A stretch of DNA of 64,000 nucleotides from Anastrepha obliqua (taxonomy: Eukaryota > Arthropoda > Insecta > Diptera > Tephritidae): assembly GCF_027943255.1 (NCBI RefSeq), contig NC_072896.1:68466501-68530500 (forward strand), written 5' to 3'. Below are positions 25,501 to 32,640 of the stretch, in pieces. The translations under genes were made by a program, and so were the position numbers. The notes under the pieces were generated by a model. The model had not been told where the DNA came from. It worked only from the letters and a program-made list of their open reading frames with translations, and made no database searches. The stretch's first letter is position 1. Each line of letters begins with the position of its first letter.

Positions 25501-27806
25501 TTCATATGAAGAATGTACCCACATACCAAAAAAATTTTAGGATAGTACCACGCCCTCTCTTATCGAACCGCAAAACTTATTGAGCAAACTTCTTCTTCTC
25601 TTCTTAATTGGGGCGATAACCGCTTACGCGATTTTGGCCGAGTCTAACAAAGCGCGCCAGTTGGACACACAAAGTGAATCCAAGTCCTGCTCCACCTGAC
25701 CTTTCCAACGCAGAGGAGGCCTTCCCCTTTCTCTGCTACCACCAGCTGGTACCGCATCGAATACTTTCAGAACCGGAGCATTTGTATCCATTCGGACGGC
25801 ATGACCCAGCCAGCGTAGTCGCTGGATCTTTATTCGCAGCGCTATGTCTATGTCGTCGTAAAACTCATACAGCTCATCGTTCCATCGCCTTCGATATTCG
25901 CTGTTGCCAACTTGCATACTAAATGTGTGCCAGAAACGTACGATTATAGCACGCGTTTATTTGCGTTCAAAATAAAAGTACCGTTAGCTAGCTTCAGTTT
26001 TACTTCAAGTTGTGTTTGCATTTTGCAAAGAATTAATTCACAACGCAATACCTATATGTCGAATTTTAGTGTTGCTTGTTTATTTTACTGTTATATTTTG
26101 GCTTTTGTACATGTTGTACGTAAAACGTTTGACGAATATTGTCTTTCATAATATTGTAAAAAAAGGGCTAATAAAAGACATTTTAGCTAATAAAGCGTAC
26201 CTAAGTCTAAAAATAAGTTTATAAAATTTTTTCATTTTGCAAACAATTAATTGACATACTGTACGTTTTTTGCTGCACAGAGACCAGTGCGTAGTTTGGC
26301 TGCAACAACATCGTACGTACATCTAAAACACTAGAAGCATATCTTCCATCTATCACAACATGATCGATCTGATTTCGCGTTTTCCGATCAGAAGACAGCC
26401 ACGTTACTTGGTGCATTTTCTTATGCTGGAATCTGGTGCTGCAGGCTACCATGTTTCAGGCCCCGGCGAAGTCGATTAGCCTCTGTCCGTTACCGGATGC
26501 TTCATTGTGGAGGCTGAATTTTCCGACTGTGGGACAAAAATTCCCTCCTTGACTACCATGGCTTTGAAGTCGCCTAGCACGATTTTTATGTCGTGGCGGA
26601 GGCAGCGCTCATAGGAACGCTCCAGGCGCCCATAGAGAGAATCTTTGGTTGCATCGTCCTTCTCTTCCGTCGGGGCGTGGGCGCAAATGAGCGAGATGTT
26701 AAGAAATCGCGCTTTGATATGGATTATTGCGAGACGGTCGTCCACCGAAGTGAACGACAGTACTTGGCGACAAAGTCTCTCTCCCACATTAAATCCGATA
26801 CCGAATTTGCGCTCCTTTACATGGCAGCTGTAGTAGACGTCGCAAGGTGCTATGGTTTTCTTTCCTTGCCCCGTCCATCGCATCTCTTGAATGGCAGTGA
26901 TGTCAGCTTTTACTCTCACGAGGACGTCAGGCAGCCGGGCAGAGGTACCTTCCCCATTAAGGGACCGAACATTTCAGCTGCATGACCTCAAATCGTAATC
27001 CTTAGTTCGTTTACAGGGGTCGTCATCAATCTAGTAAAATATATATCCAGAAAAGACTTAAATATTCTAACTTATTCTGATAAGTTTTCGCAGTTCAGTT
27101 TTAACAGTTCAAACCCTGAATTCTTGTTTCGAAATTGCATGGGTCCATGGACGAGAGCCAATCTGTCCCAACTCTTTTCCATAACTTATCTATGATATAC
27201 TTGGCAAATGTACCTAGTTTGAAAGCTCTAACTTCATTCTTCGAATTCAGTGCATTAGCTGAAAGCAATTTCTCATCTTAAAAAAAAGTTATTTTTCCAC
27301 CAAACAGGGCATTAGTACAGAATAAGCATTCCAGGCCTAGTAATATTCTATAACTCCTAGGTACTAGTTTGGGACATGGCCACAAGTGACGTGACAGCTG
27401 AAATTTCCCTCACAATTTTCTTTTTCACCATAGCTAAATACCAAACCGGGTAATCTATCATCTTTGAATTTGGGAACTTTGCCAAATTTATGCGCAGTGT
27501 CAAGTGTGAAAATTTTATCATTTATTATTATATTCAAGTAAATTAGTGCCTTTTACACCTTTTTTTAGGCGAAGTCTAAAATATACAAAAATCAATTTTC
27601 TATATTTTTTGTGCTTTGTATGTGCGAAAATAATATTTTTCTTTCCTTTCTTTCATCAGGATAAAACGATACGACACTCCAACACTGGCAATTGCCTGCA
27701 ACGTCCGTCACGTAGTGACCCGGTGACGCCGCTGTTACGCCCTTGCGATTATTCAAAGGGTCAACAATGGTTGATGGAATCTAAGTTTAAGTGGCAGGCG
27801 CATTAG
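1244..27806 (+). CDS. Pgant5: Polypeptide N-acetylgalactosaminyltransferase 5 (whole spliced gene, 5' end missing)
   Basis: GT27 family enzyme of the Golgi that transfers GalNAc from UDP-GalNAc to Ser/Thr and so starts mucin-type O-glycosylation. Exons 1244-1590, 1761-1927, 2079-2200, 2283-2479, 4689-4866, 5112-5292 or 18420-18600, 23167-23306, 23379-23612 and 27660-27806 join in frame into 570 codons plus stop. Drosophila Pgant5 is about 630 residues, so roughly 60 N-terminal residues (cytoplasmic tail and signal anchor) are missing. Visible motifs: DAH metal site (2304-2312), WGGEN (4834-4848), VGHVFR with the third metal-binding His in exon 6, and a C-terminal ricin-type lectin domain with three CLD/QxW-like repeats ending in KFKWQAH. 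The stem-region wording (LVD, INTEK, GGISMTY) and the catalytic core match Pgant5 better than other fly paralogues. Neighbouring RpL37A and CG5828 support this. Introns hold many transposons. Confidence 0.88.
1761..1927 (+). CDS. Pgant5: Pgant5 exon: nucleotide-binding start of the GT-A fold
   Basis: The acceptor is GCAG at 1757-1760 and the donor GTAAGC at 1928. Joined to the previous exon it reads through an Asn-Cys and then the family-typical [18 protein letters not shown] and IILVDDAS blocks, which form the UDP-binding half of the catalytic domain. It ends with one base of the Asp codon that the next exon completes. Confidence 0.88.
2079..2200 (+). CDS. Pgant5: Pgant5 exon: GT-A core
   Basis: Acceptor AG at 2077-2078. 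The donor GTATAC at 2201 is weaker than most donors of the gene. It encodes [11 protein letters not shown], then [20 protein letters not shown], the conserved RSGLIRAR helix of GALNT enzymes. Phase joins cleanly to the exon at 2283. Confidence 0.87.
2283..2479 (+). CDS. Pgant5: Pgant5 exon with DxH metal-binding motif
   Basis: Encodes [12 protein letters not shown], with the Asp-Ala-His Mn2+ site at 2304-2312, then the conserved [15 protein letters not shown] and [11 protein letters not shown] blocks. The acceptor AG is at 2281-2282 and the donor GTAAAG at 2480. The Trp codon is split across the 2.2-kb intron, which holds a reversed SINE. Confidence 0.88.
2990..3283 (-). mobile_element. tRNA-derived SINE copy (reverse orientation) in a Pgant5 intron
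   Basis: Reverse complement of the SINE family seen at 12863, 15972, 21223 and 30122. The tRNA-like head with a degraded box A/box B lies at the right end (about 3180-3283). The body motifs (CGGTCGCCCCTCGGCAGG and GGAGGAGCTCGGCCAAAC equivalents) follow leftwards. Near-identical 12-bp AT-rich strings on both sides (TCAATTATTATA and TCAATTAATATA) could be a target duplication. Confidence 0.75.
4318..4402 (+). repeat. Decayed fragment of the same SINE family
   Basis: Contains altered forms of the SINE body: CCATGAAAA, TAGGTCCCTC, AAGGCGTACACTACAA and CTCGGCCCA, in the family order. No head or tail is recognisable. It is probably an old copy. Confidence 0.5.
4689..4866 (+). CDS. Pgant5: Pgant5 exon with WGGEN catalytic motif
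   Basis: Acceptor AG at 4687-4688, donor GTAAGT at 4867. It encodes [11 protein letters not shown], the conserved [17 protein letters not shown] block and [13 protein letters not shown], which carries the WGGEN motif (4834-4848) with the catalytic Glu. It ends on a complete codon, so the next exon must start in phase 0, as both alternative exons 6a and 6b do. Confidence 0.9.
5112..5292 (+). CDS. Pgant5: Pgant5 alternative exon 6a (end of catalytic domain, canonical form)
   Basis: 181 nt, acceptor AG at 5110-5111, weak donor GTTCGA at 5293. It encodes [21 protein letters not shown], the PYTFPGG catalytic-loop segment and EVWLDEW. It keeps the His of VGHVFR that, from GALNT structures, completes the metal site. 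The wording matches the known Drosophila Pgant5 protein. The exon leaves one base that exon 23167 completes to Gly. It shares 40 of 60 residues with exon 18420-18600. Confidence 0.88.
5853..6084. mobile_element. Short MITE with inverted ends and TA duplication
   Basis: 232 bp flanked by TA. The ends are inverted: CAAGGTGGCGCAAAATTAAT on the left and the reverse complement CAAGGTGACACAAAATTAAT on the right, about 23 bp with two mismatches. There is no coding capacity. TA target duplication and size fit a Tc1/mariner-derived MITE. Confidence 0.75.
6165..6215 (+). repeat. Short relic of a dispersed LINE-tail repeat
   Basis: Contains TTTATATCCTACGGAGGACC and GTCACTCCAGC, close to the tail repeat at 30950-31096. 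Too short to classify. Confidence 0.35.
7402..8274 (-). pseudogene. LINE ORF2 C-terminal part: RNase H and Cys-rich tail
   Basis: Continues the 949-codon frame at 8178-11027 after a single-base frameshift near 8200. RNase H residues visible: Glu in FQTEVFAI, Asp in FSDSQAAL, and [18 protein letters not shown]. The first catalytic Asp (FFTDGSK) sits in the other frame. The C-terminus has [20 protein letters not shown], a Cys/His cluster common at LINE ends. The first 20 or so residues of this open frame are out-of-frame sequence. Confidence 0.85.
8178..11027 (-). pseudogene. LINE ORF2 main part: endonuclease and reverse transcriptase
   Basis: 949 open codons. The N-terminal third is an APE-type endonuclease ([31 protein letters not shown]). 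The middle is a reverse transcriptase ([54 protein letters not shown]). The frame ends just after [10 protein letters not shown], the first RNase H Asp, because of one frameshift into the 7402-8274 frame. The endonuclease starts almost at the first Met, so little of ORF2 is lost. The near-intact coding suggests a young insertion. Minus strand, opposite to Pgant5. Confidence 0.9.
11076..12142 (-). mobile_element. mariner element, split by a second transposon
   Basis: Flanked by TA, with inverted ends CGAGGTTCGTTTGAAAAGTC (left) and CGAGGGTTGTTTGAAAGATC (right, reverse complement). On the minus strand, 11707-11940 encodes frameshifted pieces of a DD34D mariner transposase (an HDNAPA-like block, then DKLMEIGL, then remnants of the YLF-xN-LKKWL region). 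The N-terminal part is missing and the middle is occupied by the element at 11141-11698. Confidence 0.65.
11141..11698 (-). mobile_element. Second Tc1/mariner-superfamily element nested in the mariner
   Basis: Inverted ends TAAAGGGTTTTCCAAACAGG (left) and TAAAGGGTTTTCCAATAACA (right, reverse complement), with TA at both borders. The minus strand (11351-11677) encodes a transposase C-terminal fragment with [17 protein letters not shown] and [20 protein letters not shown], the style of a large insect Tc1/mariner group distinct from the host mariner. Most of the gene is deleted. Confidence 0.65.
12863..13182 (+). mobile_element. tRNA-derived SINE, full-length reference copy
   Basis: The head starts GCGGCCGCC and carries polymerase III promoter-like boxes: box A TAGCCGAATGGG (12873-12884) and box B GGTTCGAATCTC (12926-12937). 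A conserved body of about 230 bp follows (CGGTCGCCCCTCGGCAGGC, GGAGGAGGAGCTCGGCCAAA), then GTGTACGCGCCAATTA and a T/TA-rich tail. The same structure recurs at 15972, 21223, 30122 and, reversed or truncated, at 2990, 41252 and 44164. No target duplication is obvious for this copy. Confidence 0.85.
14365..15132. mobile_element. Fold-back type element with 165-bp inverted repeats
   Basis: 14390-14554 and 14933-15097 are inverted repeats of about 165 bp with only a few mismatches, including GCGGCCGCCATCTTAGAAAT. Weaker pairing continues outward to TAGTCCAG (left) and CTGGACTA (right). The AT-rich centre has no coding potential. It is probably a non-autonomous DNA transposon; TA at the edges is compatible with Tc1/mariner, but the family is not identified. 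Confidence 0.7.
15972..16283 (+). mobile_element. SINE copy with 9-bp target duplication
   Basis: Head, body and tail are as in the copy at 12863, but a stretch just before box B is deleted. ATTCGCTTC occurs immediately before (15963-15971) and after (16284-16292) the element, direct evidence of insertion by retrotransposition. The tail is GCGCCAATTG plus a TA-rich microsatellite. Confidence 0.88.
17174..17241 (+). repeat. 34-bp direct tandem duplication
   Basis: The unit starting AATTTAAAGTATTAGTAAAT is repeated exactly, 17174-17207 and 17208-17241. It sits in AT-rich intron sequence and has no obvious function. Confidence 0.9.
18420..18600 (+). CDS. Pgant5: Pgant5 alternative exon 6b (second version of the catalytic-loop exon)
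   Basis: 181 nt like exon 6a, acceptor AG at 18418-18419, donor GTTAAC at 18601. It encodes [28 protein letters not shown] and EVWLDDW, 40 of 60 residues identical to exon 6a. Phases at both ends equal those of 6a, so it can replace it. The metal-binding His and the PYTFPGG loop are kept. Charge changes cluster around the loop and just after it (for example DKS to KST and VSK to TTE). The frame is intact and changes are conservative, so it is under protein-level constraint and not a decayed duplicate. Confidence 0.88.
20466..20900 (-). pseudogene. Possible mariner-like transposase relic
   Basis: A 144-codon open frame with [12 protein letters not shown], resembling the VTGDETW block that holds the first catalytic Asp of mariner transposases, and [11 protein letters not shown], resembling the linker of the paired HTH region. 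Surrounding sequence is too divergent to follow and no inverted ends were seen. Confidence 0.35.
21223..21523 (+). mobile_element. SINE copy with 14-bp target duplication
   Basis: Same family as 12863. The head lacks about 15 bp covering the box A end, so this copy should be unable to direct its own transcription, while box B (GGTTCGAATCTC) is intact. ATATTTATCTTGTA is present at 21209-21222 and again at 21524-21537. Confidence 0.88.
21880..22270 (-). pseudogene. LINE RNase H fragment
   Basis: The minus strand encodes [21 protein letters not shown] and [10 protein letters not shown] (21906-22157), the RNase H domain of an I-type or related LINE. The [20 protein letters not shown] part lies further right in a shifted frame. 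It differs clearly from the LINE at 7-11 kb. Both ends are truncated. Confidence 0.75.
23167..23306 (+). CDS. Pgant5: Pgant5 exon: linker between catalytic and lectin domains
   Basis: Acceptor AG at 23165-23166, donor GTAAGA at 23307. It encodes [38 protein letters not shown] and YYYLGE, the region linking the catalytic domain to the lectin domain. The first two bases complete the Gly codon begun in either exon 6a or 6b. Confidence 0.88.
23379..23612 (+). CDS. Pgant5: Pgant5 exon: lectin repeats alpha and beta
   Basis: 78 codons, phase 0 at both ends, acceptor AG at 23377-23378, donor GTGAGT at 23613. It encodes the first two ricin-type repeats: TCLDTMGRK ... [13 protein letters not shown] and LCLDAANP ... 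[13 protein letters not shown]. The CLD and NQ(V/E)(F/W) elements that form GalNAc-binding pockets are intact. Confidence 0.9.
24424..25590 (-). mobile_element. mariner element with decayed transposase
   Basis: Inverted ends share AATAAGTTTTGCGGTTCGAT (24433 onward and, reversed, near 25580). On the minus strand, 24482-24712 encodes the transposase C-terminus ([20 protein letters not shown] ... [16 protein letters not shown]), with the third Asp motif APSDF. A block with MDETWVFNHD, in mixed frames around 24787-24996, holds the first Asp region. At about 1.17 kb it is near full length for mariner, but frameshifts and deletions disable it. Confidence 0.8.
25620..25922 (-). pseudogene. RTE-type LINE, C-terminal fragment of the reverse transcriptase
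   Basis: An open frame with [33 protein letters not shown] and [16 protein letters not shown], the hallmark C-terminus of a widespread insect LINE polyprotein. The RT core is absent. A related fragment lies at 57140-57720. Confidence 0.75.
26219..27010 (-). pseudogene. RTE-type LINE, endonuclease fragment
   Basis: Minus strand 26476-26919 encodes an APE-type endonuclease: [30 protein letters not shown] and [10 protein letters not shown]. 26219-26452 continues with [18 protein letters not shown]. It is the same family as 53240-54390 on the other strand. The part between it and 25922 is missing, so the LINE was deleted internally. Confidence 0.8.
27660..27806 (+). CDS. Pgant5: Pgant5 last exon: lectin repeat gamma and stop
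   Basis: The acceptor ...TTTCATCAG ends at 27659. The exon encodes [17 protein letters not shown] ... [19 protein letters not shown] and ends in WQAH-stop (TAG at 27804-27806). QQW is the third QxW-type motif of the lectin domain. Confidence 0.9.
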   Translation, partial: DKTIRHSNTGNCLQRPSRSDPVTPLLRPCDYSKGQQWLMESKFKWQAH

Positions 27807-28370
27807 TTGTTGTTGTTTCTAATCATGATATTTACAATTAGCTAGATAGTTGTCATATATAAATATAAAATTTTTTACATGTTAGTTAACTTTTTATTGT
27901 TTCACACTAATATTTACTGATTACTGTAACTATATTACACACACATACATATATATACTATACATATGTATATGGTTTTTTTTTACTATTCAAATATGTT
28001 CTTGTAAGTTTTAAGTAATCTGACTATTGTAAATTTCGTTTTTAAATTTGTCGCAAACGTAATGGCAAAGGCAAAAAAGATATCCATTAAAATAGCAAGT
28101 GGAACTCATGCATATACGTACATACATATATATAGTTTAAATATGAGACGTTGAGCAGAAAAATGCTTAAATATATCATTACGATAAAGTAAATCTCTAG
28201 CAAAGTGTGTGCAACAACAAAGTAATTCATTATCTTTGTAAAGTCTTCCCTATGATAAAAGAAAGAGAAAAGAAATAGGTGTGCATGCGGAATATGCATA
28301 AAAATAAATCATACCGGACATACATATATATAGTACATACGCGTGCATACACACTGGCATACAGAATAAA
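27807..28370 (+). other. Pgant5: Probable Pgant5 3' UTR
   Basis: AT-rich sequence after the stop. The first canonical AATAAA on this strand that I see is at 28365-28370. The true cleavage site is not determinable; earlier variant signals may be used. Confidence 0.35.
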
Positions 28371-30121
28371 GTCTTTATAGTTTGGCAATTAGAGTAAATG
28401 TGCATGGAAGTAAGAGTTTTTGTTTTGTAAATAATATATCCTGCAAGATTATGAATGAATTTTTGAAAAAAAAAAAACAAATATAAAATAATTAAAACGT
28501 CCATTCCAAAGCAAAAATATAAAAATAACACTTTTGGTGGTAATTTTGACAGTTTTTTAATTATAAAAATATAAAACAAAAAAATATAAAAATTTTATAT
28601 AAGTAATATGATAAAACAGTTTGATAAAAATCATAATAATTATGTTTACTTGCAATGATGATAAATTTAAAAATTACATCTTATTATGTAGCTTAAGCTT
28701 ATACCAGCCCTTAAATGAATAGTCAAAGTGCTAACAAAAAAATTAAATTGAAAAATTTCAGAAGGTTCGTACCAACTCATTGGCATTTAATAGTACACGT
28801 AAAAGTTGCTTAAAAAATAATAATAATGAAAATTGTAAAAAAATATTTAAACCAAAAACGTGTCATAAAATATGTATTGTATGTATAAATATTTCACTTT
28901 CTTTCTTCACTTTGAATTGGTGCACTTTGACCCGCTTTTTTTGTTGCAGTGTTCAATTGTTTAAGTTATAATTTGATGGATTTTATTCTTTATTATGTTG
29001 ATATGCGAATTTTCTCCCAGTACGAAAAAAGTGGCATGCAACAATTCAATAGTTATGCAACACAAATGAAAGTTGGCTGGCAAAGTATTTACAAACAAAA
29101 AACTAAACTTAAGCTGACGTATAAAAGTGAGAATTAAATTTAAAAAACTAGTTTAGTGGCAACTTTTTGACCATTATCTCATATAAGTTGTCAACGATTG
29201 TGGATCTAAGTTTAAAAAATAGTAAAATATAAAATTATTCCGCCCACTAACTTACGTTTAATGACTACTGAAATTTACTAGTCACTAACGAAACTTTTAA
29301 GGTGCAGAATCACAGACCGGCTAAACAAATTTCCACAAACAAGCAAAGATATGGGTCAAAGTTGCTACATCTATGCAAATAAATATCAGACTCCACGTCG
29401 ATTAATAAAAACAAATCACAAGTGCCGATACATCTTCATGATGCTTTGCAGGACTCTCATATTCAGCACACCAATATTACATCTTTCAAAAAAGGCAAGA
29501 CCAATCAGATAACAGTGCCACGCACCTACATTGCCAACATTCGAAATTTAGAATAATTTGGCCAATTATGTATACCATATTTACAAATGCGCTCTAGTTG
29601 AAAGGGAAAAATGTAGCAAAATACAACATTTCCATAGCTTATTTGTGTACCGTCAAATATAGGAGGCACTTTTCATTTGCGTTAAATAAAAATTTGATTT
29701 CCATACATTAAAGGTTGTAAGCATTTGCGGATAAAAATATTTTTTCCTTTTTTTGTTTATTTATTTCATATTGGCTCGTAAACTTTTTAGCAACTCCGAG
29801 GGTTTAAAAGAAAAGAGAAAGATAAATAGAGTACTAATTTAAGCTAAGGAAACCACTAGAATTAAGAATTTATATGTATGTATAAGAGCTATACCAATAT
29901 GTTTTGGGCCATGGAAATTATTATTATGCAAACCATGAAAATCTACTAAGTCTTTTTGAGGATTAGCCTGGGCTAACTGACGGGCAAACAAAGTTTTCAA
30001 ATACCAAGCTGGATTTTGGCTCTTCACATTAATTGTATTTATATGTATAGAGTCAATATTTACCATGTTTGGGGTAAAGAAAATCATATCGTAGTTTTTT
30101 TTTGGTTTTGTTATACGTTTC
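28371..30121. other. Intergenic stretch without recognised features
   Basis: AT-rich, with scattered TA/CATA microsatellites and short open frames on both strands that look like chance. No coding similarity, RNA gene or complete element recognised. Confidence 0.5.
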
Positions 30122-30404
30122 GGCGGCCGCCGTAGCCGAATGGGTTGGTGCGTGACTACCATTCGGAATTCACAGAGAGAACGTAGGTTCAAATCTCGGT
30201 GAAACACCGAAATTAAAGAAAAAAATTTTCGAATAGCGGTCGCCCCTCGGCAGGCAATGGCAAACCTCCGAGTGTATTTCTGCCATGAAAAAGCTCCTCA
30301 TAAAAATATCTGCCGTTCGGAGTCGGCTTAAAACTCCTCCCTCCATTCGTGGAATAACATCAAGACGCACACCACAAATAGGAGGAGGAAGCTCGGCCAA
30401 CCAC
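30122..30404 (+). mobile_element. SINE copy, full head
   Basis: Head GCGGCCGCCGTAGCC with box A (30133-30144) and box B GGTTCAAATCTC (about 30186). The body is complete to CTCGGCCAACCACCC, then it ends in TATATATA, lacking the usual GTGTACGCGCCAATTA. A TATACG string on both sides is too short to call a target duplication. Confidence 0.82.
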
Positions 30405-30949
30405 CCATATATATACGAAATATATGAAATACAAAAAATTTAAATGTAAGTAAAACCAGAATAAAGTATGAATCTCATAATAACACTTGCGGTAAAATAT
30501 TAAGTGCTGAAATGACACCAGAAACATGAGATACGTAAAATTAATTTTGGGTCGCAGGCTACTGATCTGTGTTCCGCAGTATCTTTTAATATTATAACGC
30601 TTTCAAAACTCAGCATTAACATAGAGAGTTGTCCATTTTCAATAAAAAATAACTTCGGTTGGAGCGTAGGGCCAGTCTGGTTCCAGTAATCAGTTTATTT
30701 TGAAAAGATGGACCTAGATGCCCTAGTGAAATGGTAGGGCTGCTATCTTTGCTAGCATACATATAGCTACTACTTGATCTATGGACATGCCCGTTGTAGC
30801 CGCCACTAGACTGTGGCCAGACGCTACATTCCGCCTTGCGGTAGAATTGTATTATGTGGATTAGTCTTAGCCTCGATGCTCACCCTTAAGCTTACCGGCT
30901 TAGGTGACATAGCTCCTGGAGATCATTGCATTTGCTGAGTCCCCACAAC

Positions 30950-31096
30950 ACGACAAGATGACAGCCAAACCGTTTCCACGACAGTCGGTTCTACGTTACC
31001 GAAACGACCCGGATTTATATCCGGCCAAGGACTGTCACTCCAGCAGCATTCCCCGTATGTAAGTATGGGGAATGTTTATGCTGCTACAACAACAAC
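30950..31096 (+). repeat. Dispersed repeat ending in (CAA)n, probably a LINE 3' end
   Basis: Contains CAGTCGGTTCTACGTTACCG, GATTTATATCCGGCCAAGG and ends ATGCTGCTACAACAACAACA. The reverse complement of a close relative is at 47280-47402. The (CAA)n end resembles the tail of the truncated LINE at 50420-51053, so it is probably a LINE 3' UTR. Confidence 0.55.
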
Positions 31097-31666
31097 ATGA
31101 CAGCCCTTTTTCAATAGATTAGAATTAATTTGTTCCGAATTTGTATACTTTTGTATACTTTTTGACCTATTTGTAAAAAAATTGTGTTAAAATGTTTAGT
31201 ACTCCTTTTTTGGACTAATTTAATGCTTTGCTTTTGTTTTTAAATGGATCAATAGAAATCTGCAAACAAAGTAAATTCTCTTCCCAGCCACTGCGGCTGT
31301 TTCCTTTCAACAAAACAACAACTTGAAAAATTACCTGTGTGAAAATGACCTGATACACAGAAACGGAACGGATCCGTAATCTACATCCCCAAATTAAGTT
31401 TACGTGTCTCGGCGTTTTACGCATCATTTTAGCGTCCCTACAGTGTAATGGAGAAAAAATGTATTCAGGGAAATTAAATTATTAACTAGGAAGAAGCGTT
31501 AATACAGAATCATATAATTTCTTAAAGCTAAAATATTTTGATAAAACTTTAGTCGAAAAGGCCTATCTTTTTTGGGCATTGTGTGTCTTTCAAGCCACAA
31601 AATTCATTTATCAAGCGAATCTGAATTGCCATGCCCAAATTTTTCTCACAGCCACTCCATCGCTAA

Positions 31667-32470
31667 GGGTGCGGCCAGAGTGAACGCTGAAAGCCGAGCC
31701 GAGATTGTCAGTGCGATAAAGATTGTCAGTGCGATAAAACTGGTTACATACAAGTCAATACAAATAAGCTTGTGTATAACACAGTGAGCGCCGACAAGAG
31801 CAGAGAGCAAAGCCGATGAGTGCGAGAAAACAGTTTCAAAGCGTTTTGCTCGCTTTTTTGGATTGTTGATGTTTACTTTTTAGAGTGCAGTTGTGTTTTT
31901 AACACACTTTTATTAGGTCGGGTTGTATGTATGTATGTATGTATGTAACGGAATCTTTGAGCTTAATTTTCACTGGCTTCTAAAAATCTGATCGACTTGA
32001 AATTTTGCACACCTATCAAGGACCGATGACAATGCAATAATTTGATAAAAGTTTTCCATTATCCTTATTAGGATTGCCAGGATTAATATTTTCTTTTTTT
32101 ACCTGTGGGCAAAAAGTAAGGTGAATTTGGTTGAAATTTAGCTGGATATTTTCTTAAATCATTATATAAATGCATTCCTTTTTAGTGTAATTGGATGTTT
32201 TCCAAACTCTTTTGTGTTAATAATTGCATTAATCACACTAGGAGAAGCAAAATACTCTTCATCAGATGAATCCATTACCGTGTACAGCAATTTTATAAAC
32301 ACAAATTAACAACAAAATTAAATGACATAAGAGCAAAACACATGGAATAAACAAAATTTCAGCGCTGATTCTCGCATTCACTGTGTTATATACAAATTTT
32401 CTTCTCGCATGAAAATAAGCGTCAATAAGCTCGGCTCGGCTCGGCATCAGCGTTCACTCTGGCCGCACCC
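31667..32470. mobile_element. Harbinger-like non-autonomous element (TAA duplication)
   Basis: Inverted ends GGGTGCGGCCAGAGTGAACG at 31667 and its reverse complement ending at 32470 are perfect over about 25 bp and continue with GCCGAGCCGAG-type sequence. TAA flanks both sides (31664-31666 and 32471-32473), the 3-bp duplication expected of PIF/Harbinger. Inside are an 18-bp direct repeat (GATTGTCAGTGCGATAAA twice, near 31704) and a (GTAT)n run at 31926. No transposase frame is present. Confidence 0.75.
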
Positions 32471-32529
32471 TAAGTGTGTTTGTGCCTAGAGCAAAATTAT
32501 AGGAGTTTTTTTCTTTAAAGATTACGTGT

Positions 32530-32640
32530 CTATCTGAAAGCAACTTTCTGCCGTTGGGAGAAAGCATAAAACTATACTCGCTTTCATTTGCGTATCAAGA
32601 CACACACCACAGCTCCTTGAAAGTAGCTCGTTCTAAAAAC
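32530..32640 (+). repeat. Old SINE fragment
   Basis: Diverged body of the SINE family: TTCTGCCGTTGGGAG, CATTTGCGTATCAAGACACA, CACCACAGCTCC. No head or tail remains. Confidence 0.45.

Larger units (their letters stand above)
23613..27659. other. Pgant5 last intron
   Basis: 4.0 kb between the beta and gamma lectin repeats. It contains a mariner (24424-25590) and two pieces of an RTE-type LINE (25620-25922 and 26219-27010). The rest is AT-rich with nothing recognised. Confidence 0.8.

Noticed and set aside
25911..26224. Overlapping short + frames rich in Phe/Tyr as small membrane proteins
   Set aside because: AT-rich sequence between two LINE fragments gives such frames by chance.
28087..28579. 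Two minus frames of 70 and 109 codons downstream of Pgant5
   Set aside because: Hydrophobic low-complexity translations of AT-rich sequence, likely within or near the 3' UTR.
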